From: an uncultured Cryomorphaceae bacterium
GTDB taxonomy: Bacteria > Bacteroidota > Bacteroidia > Flavobacteriales > Schleiferiaceae
NCBI GenBank assembly: GCA_937900215.1
Contig: CALCFH010000332.1
Span: 1 to 15,061, forward strand
DNA length: 15,061 nucleotides
Direction of reading: 5' to 3'
How positions within the stretch are numbered: position 1 is the first letter of the stretch; every line of letters starts with the position of its first letter. The notes under the pieces were generated by a model. The model was not told the DNA's origin. It made no database searches and saw only the letters and a program-made list of their open reading frames with translations. The translations under genes and the position numbers were made by a program. Shown here piece after piece: positions 1 through 7,009 of this stretch.

Positions 1-1817
1 GAGTATCCTCTTCCCGCAGTATTCGTTACTGCTCCATTTGCTACATTCATCCAAGTCTCACTCGCCGCATCGTACCAATACATATTCTGGGTGTTCGCAT
101 GCACATCTGTGCCCACTGTACCCAACTGACTCAATGCTACTCCTTGTACTGGCAGACTCACATTGTGCCAACCCGCTGAAGAAACATATTGCTCTGCCGT
201 TACCGTTCCAGATCCTGAAACTGCGCCGCCCACTTTTAGCTGAGCATAGCCTGTGGCATCGGCGTTTAATGTGATGGAGCCTGAAAGATCAAAATCAGAA
301 TTGATTTCAAGTTCAATACCTGCAGCCAAAACGAGGGCAGCAGAATTAGCCACTACTAAATCTCCCGTTGCCGTTCTATTTACATTGAGGTTAACTGTAC
401 CTGAACTTACTGTAATATTTTGAGGAACAACAGTTGTGGACCATGAAAAATCATTGGTATTTACGTCGTACACTGCGCTAATTCCTTGATTAAAATCAAT
501 GATAGCCGAGCCTCCATAAAAGCTTGCAGGAGGAGCAGTAGATACGTATCCACCCGTGCCAATCTCAAGCGTTCCGGAAACAGAAGAACTGGTTTGAAAA
601 TCTACGCCAACATTGCTAGTACCTCCTGTTTTATTTATCGTTGCGTTCTGAAATGCGAGCACTCCCGAAGTTGAATGTATCGCATCTCCAGCATTTGGAT
701 TCCCACTGAAAACCACTGTACTTCCTCCTGCGCCATTGGCCCAAGTTCCTCCACTGTTGGTGATGGTAGTGGCGCTGCCTGCAGCACTGCGTAAAATCGT
801 TAGTGTGCGAGCAGAGCCATCTGAAGCAGTGAATGTGCCTGCGCTAATGGTTAGGGAAGAAACTGTAGCATCTTGATCTAAAATTAAGTCGTGCCGTACA
901 ACAACCGAAGAACCTGAACTTGGCAAAGTGGCATTTGGCCAAGAAGCGGTATTACTCCAATCACCTGCAGCTGCACTAGCAAAAGATGAACTTACAGTAT
1001 ATTGATAATTTGAGCCCCCATTATTATCTGCATTTATTGTGTAGAGATCTGCATTGGCAGGAGTAATGGTCATACCATCTCCCGAAGTAAAGAGGTAATA
1101 ATACACTGTAGATCCAGCTGAATTTGCGCTGGCAGGAATTGTGGCCACATAATCACTGCCTGAAGAAAAGGTCATTTCTACAATGGTAGAACTAGAAAAA
1201 TTATCATTTGAGTAGCGCAAATAAACACCTTGTCCGGCATTTAAAGCCCCCGACATGGTGGCTGTAATGGTTGAGGTTTCCCCTCTATAAACCGTTCCTG
1301 AGGGATGCGTTACCGAACTAATAGTTCTAACAGCTCCTGCTACCTCAAACATAATAAACCTACCTGTTGGATTTGTTCCAGCATCTAGTGTTTTGAATAC
1401 ATAGCGATTGCTTACACTAGGCACATCAACGAACATCGCTCCACTTGTTGTGCAGGTAGAATTTAAAGTATACTCTGTTTCAGCACTCAACTGAACATCT
1501 AAGCCTATGGTAATTGTTCTTTGAGCAATGGTGCCGCTCCAATCAATTCCAAAGCGGAAAAATTGATTTCCAGTACCACCCGGTGTAAGTCCCGTTGTAG
1601 CTCCAGAAACATAAGTGCCTCCGAAGCTTGGTGCTAGATATGTAAAATCAGCCGTTCCACTTCCGCAACCACCGGTCCAGCCAGAAGAAAAGCCTGCGCC
1701 CACGACTGCATTTTGAGCACTCAGATGGATTGAAACAAAAAGAAAGCTAGTGAGGCTGAAAAGAAGGCTATACCATCTGGTATTGCTTCTACTCCAGAAT
1801 TCTGTATTTTTTGACAT
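1..1817 (-). CDS. large secreted cell-surface protein, C-terminus beyond window (partial)
   Basis: An uninterrupted reading frame of 605 codons starts with ATG at 1817 and runs off the left edge of the window. The start is chosen because it gives a signal peptide: a polar and basic stretch (S-R-S-N-T-R around residues 9-14), a hydrophobic core at about 16-32, and a likely cleavage site S-A|Q-N after residue 34. The mature part is rich in Ser, Thr, Gly, Ala and Asn with beta-strand-like alternation and few charges. A W-S-N-x-x-S-W motif followed by V-V-V-R-H-D-L-I-L-D resembles the repeat-rich beta-helix-like stretches of Bacteroidota surface proteins. Near the visible end, G-W-H-N-V-S-L-P-V followed by M-Y-W-Y-D resembles the region that precedes C-terminal sorting domains in type IX secretion cargo. 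I infer secretion or surface display; the sorting domain itself would lie outside the window. No catalytic motif is recognised. A large intergenic region upstream suggests it is transcribed on its own. Confidence 0.82.
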   Translation of the reverse strand, partial: MSKNTEFWSRSNTRWYSLLFSLTSFLFVSIHLSAQNAVVGAGFSSGWTGGCGSGTADFTYLAPSFGGTYVSGATTGLTPGGTGNQFFRFGIDWSGTIAQRTITIGLDVQLSAETEYTLNSTCTTSGAMFVDVPSVSNRYVFKTLDAGTNPTGRFIMFEVAGAVRTISSVTHPSGTVYRGETSTITATMSGALNAGQGVYLRYSNDNFSSSTIVEMTFSSGSDYVATIPASANSAGSTVYYYLFTSGDGMTITPANADLYTINADNNGGSNYQYTVSSSFASAAAGDWSNTASWPNATLPSSGSSVVVRHDLILDQDATVSSLTISAGTFTASDGSARTLTILRSAAGSATTITNSGGTWANGAGGSTVVFSGNPNAGDAIHSTSGVLAFQNATINKTGGTSNVGVDFQTSSSVSGTLEIGTGGYVSTAPPASFYGGSAIIDFNQGISAVYDVNTNDFSWSTTVVPQNITVSSGTVNLNVNRTATGDLVVANSAALVLAAGIELEINSDFDLSGSITLNADATGYAQLKVGGAVSGSGTVTAEQYVSSAGWHNVSLPVQGVALSQLGTVGTDVHANTQNMYWYDAASETWMNVANGAVTNTAGRGY

Positions 1818-2144
1818 ACTGTTATTGGTTAGATGTTTGGGTTAAATATAATAAAATCAGGTGTTTAGTTACTTTTTTTTAAAATTTATTCAAGTTATTG
1901 TAAATGATACACTTAGGTTTCTGAGCATATTATTTAACAGAAAATTAATGAAAGAATTAACTTAGATAAATAGGCGAGTGGTTTCCGACGGTAGGCAATT
2001 TTAGCCATCTACCATTGCGGATTTTTATTCGTACTAATGACATTATTAGCTCTTTAGGAACAGTTATTTCCAAGAAAAATTAACTTAGAGCCAAGGGTCA
2101 AATACAGAAAAGAGATGAAGATTTCAGTCTAGATTGACTTAGTC
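1818..2144. other. intergenic region upstream of the surface-protein gene
   Basis: No gene is supported here on either strand. The stretch is very AT-rich, as expected of a promoter region for the minus-strand gene starting at 1817. The best -7 candidate on the minus strand is TATATTTA at 1850-1843, one base off the Bacteroidota TAnnTTTG pattern, but I find no convincing -33 TTTG at the usual distance. A 12-bp direct repeat (see its own entry) and a weak imperfect hairpin at 1990-2013 (GGTAGGC / GCC-ATC-TACC) also lie here. None of these is strong enough to assign a regulator. Confidence 0.4.
1955..2089. repeat. 12-bp direct repeat pair upstream of the surface-protein gene
   Basis: AATTAACTTAGA occurs at 1955-1966 and again at 2078-2089. 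A related but imperfect copy, ATTGACTTAG, lies at 2133-2142. They sit between the terminator of the preceding gene and the start at 1817. Repeats of this kind can be operator half-sites, but the region is so AT-rich that chance is a real alternative. Confidence 0.3.
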
Positions 2145-2188
2145 CTAAAAATGAAAAGCCCTGCAAGTGCAGGGCTTTTCATTTTTAG
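2145..2188 (-). terminator. intrinsic terminator with perfect 21-bp inverted repeat
   Basis: The arms 2145-2165 and 2168-2188 are exact reverse complements with two bases between them. The GC-rich core (GCCCTGCA / TGCAGGGC) is flanked by A-runs on one side and T-runs on the other, so it can work as a rho-independent terminator. On the minus strand it follows the DUF2795 gene, whose TAA stop codon (2187-2185) lies inside the upstream arm. It insulates the surface-protein gene from the purF cluster. Its symmetry means it could also stop transcription coming from the other direction. Confidence 0.9.
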
Positions 2189-2409
2189 TATTCATCTTCG
2201 TTCCAGAGAAAATCCTCTTCACTCGGATAGTCTGGCCAGATCTCATCTATTGATTCGTACGGATCGCCTTCGTCGTCTTCTATGGCTTGTAAATTTTCAA
2301 CCACTTCCAAAGGTGCACCCGTGCGAATGGCATAGTCAATTAACTCATCCTTGGTTGCAGGCCAAGGCGCATCACTGAGATAGGAGGCCAGTTCTAATGT
2401 CCAGTACAT
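2185..2409 (-). CDS. DUF2795 domain-containing protein
   Basis: A 74-residue acidic protein. Residues 1-45 match the DUF2795 pattern: a short helix with L-x-x-Y-L-S, then P-A-T-K-D-E-L-I-D-Y-A and G-A-P-L-E-V-V-E-N-L. The C-terminal third is strongly acidic (many Asp and Glu) and ends in D-E-Y. It has no signal peptide, membrane segment or cysteine, so it should be cytoplasmic. The biochemical function of the family is unknown. It lies 72 bases downstream of the adenosyltransferase gene and has its own strong promoter in that gap, so it can be expressed apart from purF. Its stop codon is embedded in the terminator stem. I am sure of the family and make no claim about the role. Confidence 0.88.
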   Translation of the reverse strand: MYWTLELASYLSDAPWPATKDELIDYAIRTGAPLEVVENLQAIEDDEGDPYESIDEIWPDYPSEEDFLWNEDEY

Positions 2410-2431
2410 AGTGCAAGTGTTTTAGATTTTG

Positions 2432-2462
2432 CAAAAATAGATTTTTAATTGAGCTAAACAAA
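2432..2462 (-). promoter_or_regulatory. Bacteroidota-type promoter for the DUF2795 gene
   Basis: On the minus strand, TTTG at 2462-2459 and TATTTTTG at 2439-2432 are separated by 19 bases. This fits the Bacteroidota primary sigma-factor pattern TTTG-N19-TAnnTTTG. Transcription would start near 2425, giving a leader of roughly 16 bases before the ATG at 2409. The site lies wholly in the gap between the adenosyltransferase stop and the DUF2795 start. Confidence 0.75.
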
Positions 2463-2481
2463 TATGTTAATAAATTGAAAA

Positions 2482-3021
2482 TCAAGGCTTCCAAACTCTC
2501 TCTTCCGCAGAAAGCTCTTTTGTTAGGTGTCTAGACGCCATAAATAAGAAATCAGACAATCTATTCAAGTAAATAAGCAAGTTTACATCCACCTTTTCTT
2601 CCTCCATTAAAGCCGCCAATCTTCTTTCTGCCCTTCTACAAACTGTTCTGGCTAAGTGTGCATACGAAACAATTGGATTTCCGCCAGGAAGAACAAAATT
2701 CTTAAGTGGCTCAAGCTTGGCGTCCATAGCATCCATGGCGTTTTCTAGCTCCGTAATACACTCAGCGGGCAATTCAGGCAATTTGATGTCTGAACCCTCC
2801 TCTAGGGCCAAGTGAGAGCCAATAACAAACAGATTATTCTGTATTGAATGAAGCAAAACATCGCCTAATTGAGCCGAAGCTGAATCGCGCAAGAGTCCAA
2901 TCCAAGCATTGAGCTCATCTACGGTACCGTACGATTCTATCTTTAAATCGTGTTTTGCCACTCGGGTTCCTCCCAAAAGAGAAGTGGTGCCCTTGTCGCC
3001 AGTGCGTGTATAAATTTTCAT
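2482..3021 (-). CDS. pduO: PduO-type ATP:cob(I)alamin adenosyltransferase
   Basis: The 179-residue product transfers the 5'-deoxyadenosyl group of ATP to cob(I)alamin or a cobyrinic acid diamide, giving adenosylcobalamin in the cytoplasm. The length is normal for the single-domain PduO/MMAB family. Family motifs are all present: the N-terminal ATP-binding loop T-R-T-G-D-K-G-T-T-S-L-L-G-G (residues 5-18), Y-G-T-V-D-E-L-N (31-38), F-V-L-P-G-G (109-114), the catalytic helix R-T-V-C-R-R-A-E-R-R (125-134), and Y-L-N-R-L-S-D-F-L-F (151-160). It starts 35 bases after the purF stop and no promoter box is visible in that gap, so co-transcription with purF is likely. No cobalamin synthesis gene is in the window, so it probably serves cofactor salvage for a B12-dependent enzyme elsewhere. 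The symbol follows family usage; this gene has no link to a propanediol operon here. Confidence 0.93.
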   Translation of the reverse strand: MKIYTRTGDKGTTSLLGGTRVAKHDLKIESYGTVDELNAWIGLLRDSASAQLGDVLLHSIQNNLFVIGSHLALEEGSDIKLPELPAECITELENAMDAMDAKLEPLKNFVLPGGNPIVSYAHLARTVCRRAERRLAALMEEEKVDVNLLIYLNRLSDFLFMASRHLTKELSAEERVWKP

Positions 3022-3056
3022 AGACTTCTAATCTAATTTCTGACTGTTTGTTGAGT

Positions 3057-4958
3057 CTAATATGCTCTATTTACATTGCCTTCCATATAATAGACAAAGG
3101 CTTTATTTACTACCCGAATACCTCCTTGGGTTGGATAGTTACCGGTGAAGTACCAATCTCCAGAATGATTCGGACAGGCATTGTGTAGTCCGTCAATTTT
3201 TTGAAAGAGAATTTCAACCTCAATGTCCATTCCCTTTGGAGTGAGCAATTGGGTGATTTTCTTTGAAATCTCATCTGCCGTAAATGGATCGAATATGCGC
3301 TTAACATGATTGACTCTCTCTACTGAATCATCCTCTACAACCGCCTTGGCATCTCTATAAACCGACTGAAAAACAGAGTCATAGGTATTTCTTTCCCTAT
3401 GTAAATGCTCCGCTGCTTCAAATGCAACCAGGCTACCTATGCGCGCCATATCTATTCCGTAACAATCTGTATAGCGAATTTGCGGTGCAGATGAAACAAT
3501 AATGATTTTCTTTGGATTCAACCGTCCTAAGATGTTCAAAATGCTTTGTTTCAGGGTGGTTCCTCTAACAATACTATCGTCTAATACTACTAGATTATCT
3601 GTTGGCTTTACCGTGCCGTAGGTAATATCATATACATGTGATACCAGATCGTTTCTGCTGCTATCTTCGGTAATAAAGGTGCGAAGTTTAATGTCTTTCC
3701 AAGCAATTTTTTCCGCTCTTGGTCTAAGCTTCATTATTTTTCCTAGACTTTCTTCCGTTAAATCGGATTGATGCTTTAAAATCCAATCTTTTCTCCAGTC
3801 GTCTAGATAATTCTCTATTCCTTTTACCAATCCGTAAAAGGCCACTTCTGCGGTGTTTGGAACAAATGAAAACACGGTATTCTCAATATCGCTATCGATT
3901 GCTTTTAAGACCTGGGGCACTAAATTCTTCCCCAATGCCAATCTTTCTTGATAAATATCGGCATCGCTCCCTCTTGAGAAATAGATACGCTCAAAAGAAC
4001 AGGATGTCTTCTCATACGGAGCCCTGATTTCCTTGAATTTAATGTTTCCATTTTTCTTGATGATAAGTGCATTACCTGGAGGTATTTCCTTCACATCATC
4101 TATTGATACATTAAATGCAGTTTGGATAACGGGGCGCTCTGAAGCCACTACCACCACCTCTTCATCTTGATAATAGAAGGCAGGCCGAATGCCTGATGGG
4201 TCTCTTAAAACGAAAGAATCGCCATGTCCAAACATACCTGCCATGGCATATCCGCCATCCCAACGCTTGGCAGAGCGCTTCAAGATTCTGGAAACGTTGA
4301 TGTCGTTTGCAATAAGAGCGCTTATTTCGCTTTTCGGATGGCCTTGCTTTTTGAATTTCTTATACAGATGTTCATTTTCTTCATCTAAGAAATGACCGAT
4401 TTTCTCTAAGATGGTTACCGTATCTGCCTTTTCTTTTGGATGCTGTCCCAAACGAACGAGTTCGTTGAAGAGCTCGTCTACATTGGTCATATTGAAATTG
4501 CCCGCCAAGACGAGGTTGCGGGACATCCAATTATTTTGGCGCAAGAAAGGATGACAGGCCTCTATAGAATTTCCCCCATAGGTACCGTATCTCAAATGTC
4601 CTAGGTATAATTCACCCACGTATGGCAAATTGTGTTTGAGCCATTCTCCATCTTTCTTTTCCAAGCCTTCTTGCTTCAGGCGTGCGGAAATGGATGCGTT
4701 CACTTTAGTGAAAATGTCTTGAATGGGCTGCTGATTGGTTGATCTGTAGCGACTGATGTATCGCTTACCCGGAGGCATATCGAGTTTTATGCTCGCAAAT
4801 CCAGCTCCATCTTGTCCGCGATTGTGCTGTTTCTCCATGAGGAGATACATTTTATTGATTCCATAGAAGGCTGTGCCATATTTCTCGATATAATAATCGA
4901 GTGGTTTTAGCAGCCGAACCATGGCAATTCCACATTCGTGGGTCAAGAAATCACTCAT
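3057..4958 (-). CDS. purF: amidophosphoribosyltransferase
   Basis: The 633-residue cytoplasmic enzyme makes 5-phosphoribosylamine from PRPP and glutamine, the first committed step of purine synthesis. The N-terminal half is a class II (Ntn-type) glutamine amidotransferase: nucleophile Cys9 in H-E-C-G-I, N-R-G-Q-D-G-A-G (46-53), G-H-L-R-Y-G-T (120-126) and G-N-F-N (153-156). The second half is a type I phosphoribosyltransferase with F-S-R-G-S-D (327-332) and the PRPP-binding motif V-V-L-D-D-S-I-V-R-G-T-T (457-468). The eight residues before Cys9 would have to be removed to free the catalytic amine, as in the Bacillus propeptide. The protein is longer than classical bacterial PurF (about 470-510 residues), with extra sequence in the glutaminase half and a C-terminal extension holding C-P-N-H-S-G-D-W-Y-F-T-G-N-Y-P. 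I recall this long form from flavobacteria. It is the first gene of a purF-pduO cluster with its own promoter. Confidence 0.93.
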   Translation of the reverse strand: MSDFLTHECGIAMVRLLKPLDYYIEKYGTAFYGINKMYLLMEKQHNRGQDGAGFASIKLDMPPGKRYISRYRSTNQQPIQDIFTKVNASISARLKQEGLEKKDGEWLKHNLPYVGELYLGHLRYGTYGGNSIEACHPFLRQNNWMSRNLVLAGNFNMTNVDELFNELVRLGQHPKEKADTVTILEKIGHFLDEENEHLYKKFKKQGHPKSEISALIANDINVSRILKRSAKRWDGGYAMAGMFGHGDSFVLRDPSGIRPAFYYQDEEVVVVASERPVIQTAFNVSIDDVKEIPPGNALIIKKNGNIKFKEIRAPYEKTSCSFERIYFSRGSDADIYQERLALGKNLVPQVLKAIDSDIENTVFSFVPNTAEVAFYGLVKGIENYLDDWRKDWILKHQSDLTEESLGKIMKLRPRAEKIAWKDIKLRTFITEDSSRNDLVSHVYDITYGTVKPTDNLVVLDDSIVRGTTLKQSILNILGRLNPKKIIIVSSAPQIRYTDCYGIDMARIGSLVAFEAAEHLHRERNTYDSVFQSVYRDAKAVVEDDSVERVNHVKRIFDPFTADEISKKITQLLTPKGMDIEVEILFQKIDGLHNACPNHSGDWYFTGNYPTQGGIRVVNKAFVYYMEGNVNRAY

Positions 4959-4982
4959 ACTTCCAATACCTTAGATAAGGCA

Positions 4983-4990
4983 CAAAAGTA
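4983..4990 (-). promoter_or_regulatory. -7 promoter box for purF
   Basis: TACTTTTG on the minus strand (4990-4983) is an exact match to the Bacteroidota TAnnTTTG -7 element, 24 bases before the purF ATG at 4958. At the expected upstream distance there is only a poor -33 match (TTCTG around 5010-5006). The position between the last glycoside hydrolase gene and purF indicates that purF starts a separate transcription unit. Confidence 0.6.
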
Positions 4991-5042
4991 GGCAATGTGA
5001 GAGGGCAGAACTGTCTTTTTATTGACGCATTGAAATGAATTC

Positions 5043-5060
5043 AGCCACTCTAAAATGGCT
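5043..5060 (-). terminator. weak hairpin at the end of the glycan operon
   Basis: AGCCA (5060-5056) and TGGCT (5047-5043) can pair around an 8-base loop that contains the TAG stop codon of the secreted GH16 gene. The stem is short and no T-run follows on the minus strand, so it is at best a poor intrinsic terminator. It is listed because nothing better is visible before purF. Confidence 0.25.
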
Positions 5061-6213
5061 CGTAGGAAAAGTTTCGAATGATTATTTCGTGCTCCTGATT
5101 GTCTGAAGTTGGTCCACCGTTAAACATCCAAAAATTTATACGTGCATGAGTGGTATTTCCTGGCGCGGGAATAACGATAGGGTCAGAAGTAACCGATCCT
5201 TCTACCTTTACTCTGGGTGGATTATTTAAATCGAAAGTCCAATATCCAATCTGATTGTTTCCATCTGCTCTTCTTTCCCAACTCTCCCAAGTAATCAGAG
5301 TGTCTGTCCATATCATACGATGAGCTGTAATTCCATTTAAATCGCCCGGAGCGTGGTTGACCACATTGGTTCTTTCTGGATAATATCCACCAAACCAAAC
5401 GGGTTGAACAGAATATAGCAAGACATCAGAAACAGAAGGGTCTCCCCAACGTGCAATTTCTATATCTACTTCACTATTTGCTTGGGTGGCTAGATTGTTA
5501 TCATCCCAAGTGAACAATCCTACTACCGAGTTGGCCGGTAGACTTTCTAAATCGCCTTCTATTACAAAAGTATAGATACCATAGCCCATGGTGTCTGGAC
5601 TAATAACTTCTGTGGAATACCACTTTCCATTTCGCTGCGCCAAGCGCATATGCAAAAAGCCTTTTTCATCTACAAAAACATCGTCTTCATGCGCGCTGAA
5701 ATAATTGCCACCCGGGCCCCAAGTAATGTTTTCATACTCCTTAATTGTCCAGTTCCTCCCGGCAAAATAAAGTCGCTGATTGCAGTTACAAGTAGATTCG
5801 TTGGCAGAAGGAGCTAGAGTGCAGGAGGAACAACTGTTAAAACAGACTGGGTCTAGAATGGCTTGACCTGTTACTTGAAATTCTCTATTTGTGAAGCTAC
5901 TTGTTGTTTTTGTACACGATTCACCACCTGAAAACTGTTCTTGAACAGCCCAGCCATCTAAGGTGAATTTGTACTCTATCAGTCCCATTGGGAGTGATAA
6001 AGTAGTTTCCCAAATTCCATCTCCGTTGGCATCCGACATAGGGTTGCAGCTACCACACCAAGAATTAAAAGTGCCATTTAGGTGAACTGTATTAAAGCTC
6101 GAACCAGAGTAATTGGATAGATCTACTCTAAAAGTAATAGGAACGTTTTGTGCCGATAGGCTCAAGGAGATTAAACCGAGAAAGACAAGTATTCTTTTAT
6201 TCAAAACCTTCAT
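5050..6213 (-). CDS. secreted GH16 beta-glucanase with N-terminal CBM48/CBM20-like domain
   Basis: A 387-residue exported protein. A signal peptide ends at L-S-A|Q-N (after residue 21). Residues 24-115 form a small beta-sandwich of the CBM48/CBM20 or AMPK-binding type: H-L-N-G-T-F-N-S-W, D-A-N-G-D-G-I-W-E, and I-E-Y-K-F-T-L-D-G-W. A cysteine-rich linker (115-145) follows. Residues 148-387 are a GH16 catalytic domain with E-V-D-I-E at 248-252; E248 should be the nucleophile and E252 the acid/base. The motif lacks the extra residue of the beta-bulge laminarinase type and looks like the lichenase type, so an endo-beta-1,3-1,4- or related glucanase is my inference. All eight cysteines lie before residue 145. 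The ATG overlaps the end of the upstream GH16 lipoprotein gene by 17 bases; no later Met would keep the signal peptide. No type IX sorting domain is visible at the C-terminus. It is the last gene of the operon. Confidence 0.85.
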   Translation of the reverse strand: MKVLNKRILVFLGLISLSLSAQNVPITFRVDLSNYSGSSFNTVHLNGTFNSWCGSCNPMSDANGDGIWETTLSLPMGLIEYKFTLDGWAVQEQFSGGESCTKTTSSFTNREFQVTGQAILDPVCFNSCSSCTLAPSANESTCNCNQRLYFAGRNWTIKEYENITWGPGGNYFSAHEDDVFVDEKGFLHMRLAQRNGKWYSTEVISPDTMGYGIYTFVIEGDLESLPANSVVGLFTWDDNNLATQANSEVDIEIARWGDPSVSDVLLYSVQPVWFGGYYPERTNVVNHAPGDLNGITAHRMIWTDTLITWESWERRADGNNQIGYWTFDLNNPPRVKVEGSVTSDPIVIPAPGNTTHARINFWMFNGGPTSDNQEHEIIIRNFSYEPF

Positions 6214-7009
6214 AATTATATGATCGAATAACTATTTCCTGTACTTGTCCATCACTTGGTGGTATACCCCCTAGAAGCCAAAAATTAATGCGGGCATTGG
6301 TAGACTCTGCCGGACCAGGAATTACTATCGGATTGGACGAGTTCGGACCCTCATTTTTAATTCTAGGTGGATTGCTTGTGTTAAAACTCCAATTGGCAAT
6401 CTGACGACCTGTGGTTCCCCCTCCCCTCCAGCTGGTCCATGTAATAAGAGAGTCCGTCCAAATAAATTGATGCGTTGTAACCCCGATAAGGTCGCCAGGT
6501 TGGGTGTTGGCCTGATGAGATCTTTCAGGGTAATATGGCCCGAAATTTACTGGCTGAACCGAATAATGTAAAGTCTGAGTTGTAGTTTCATCCAACCATT
6601 TTGCGAACTCAATATCTACTTCGCTATTGGCTTCTTCTTGGAAGCTCTCGGTATTCCACGAAAACAATCCAACCACCACATTTTCTGGAATGTTCTCTAA
6701 ATCTCCTTCCATCACGAAAGTGTAAACACCGTAGCCAACCGTATCAAGACCCACAATCTCAGATGAATACCACAAACCGTTGTGATCTGCGATGCGCATA
6801 TGCAAATATCCTCTTCCGTCTAAAAACACATCTTCATTCAGTCTAGAAAACAAATTCGGTCCAGGACCCACAGGGCCACTGCTGTATTTAACATACCAAT
6901 CTCTGCCTGAGAATCGCACTGAATCGCCTACACGACCGAAATCTGGAGCCTCTTCGAGCTCACAAGCCGTTAGAGCAATTACCAGAAGAATGAGGATCTT
7001 TTTTATCAT
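6197..7009 (-). CDS. GH16 family glycoside hydrolase, lipoprotein
   Basis: A 270-residue protein with a lipoprotein signal (M-I-K-K, hydrophobic run, lipobox L-T-A-C with Cys16), so it should be anchored in a membrane, probably the outer one. From about residue 32 to the end it is a single GH16 domain with E-V-D-I-E at 130-134 (nucleophile E130, acid/base E134). By eye more than half of its residues match the catalytic domain of the next gene; shared blocks include Y-S-V-Q-P-V, Y-Y-P-E-R, I-W-T-D and A-R-I-N-F-W, so the two arose by duplication. It lacks the N-terminal binding domain and cysteine-rich linker of its paralogue. The ATG overlaps the GH3 stop codon as ATGA, and the 3' end overlaps the next gene by 17 bases. 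I infer surface endo-hydrolysis of a beta-glucan; the exact linkage cannot be read from the sequence. Confidence 0.87.
   Translation of the reverse strand: MIKKILILLVIALTACELEEAPDFGRVGDSVRFSGRDWYVKYSSGPVGPGPNLFSRLNEDVFLDGRGYLHMRIADHNGLWYSSEIVGLDTVGYGVYTFVMEGDLENIPENVVVGLFSWNTESFQEEANSEVDIEFAKWLDETTTQTLHYSVQPVNFGPYYPERSHQANTQPGDLIGVTTHQFIWTDSLITWTSWRGGGTTGRQIANWSFNTSNPPRIKNEGPNSSNPIVIPGPAESTNARINFWLLGGIPPSDGQVQEIVIRSYNYEGFE

Noticed and set aside
38..674. Plus-strand short ORFs at 38-274 and 486-674
   Set aside because: They lie opposite a continuous 605-codon minus-strand frame and encode no recognisable protein; they are antisense shadows.
1990..2013. Hairpin GGTAGGC / GCC-ATC-TACC as a riboswitch or small RNA
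   Set aside because: The stem is short with a three-base bulge, and no conserved riboswitch core can be recognised.
2151..2378. Plus-strand ORF covering the DUF2795 gene
   Set aside because: It starts inside the terminator stem and runs antisense to a recognised family member.
6050..6062. W-C-G-S-C motif in the GH16 protein as a thioredoxin-type redox site
   Set aside because: It sits in a CBM48/CBM20-like beta-sandwich, not a thioredoxin fold, and the other six cysteines point to structural disulfides.
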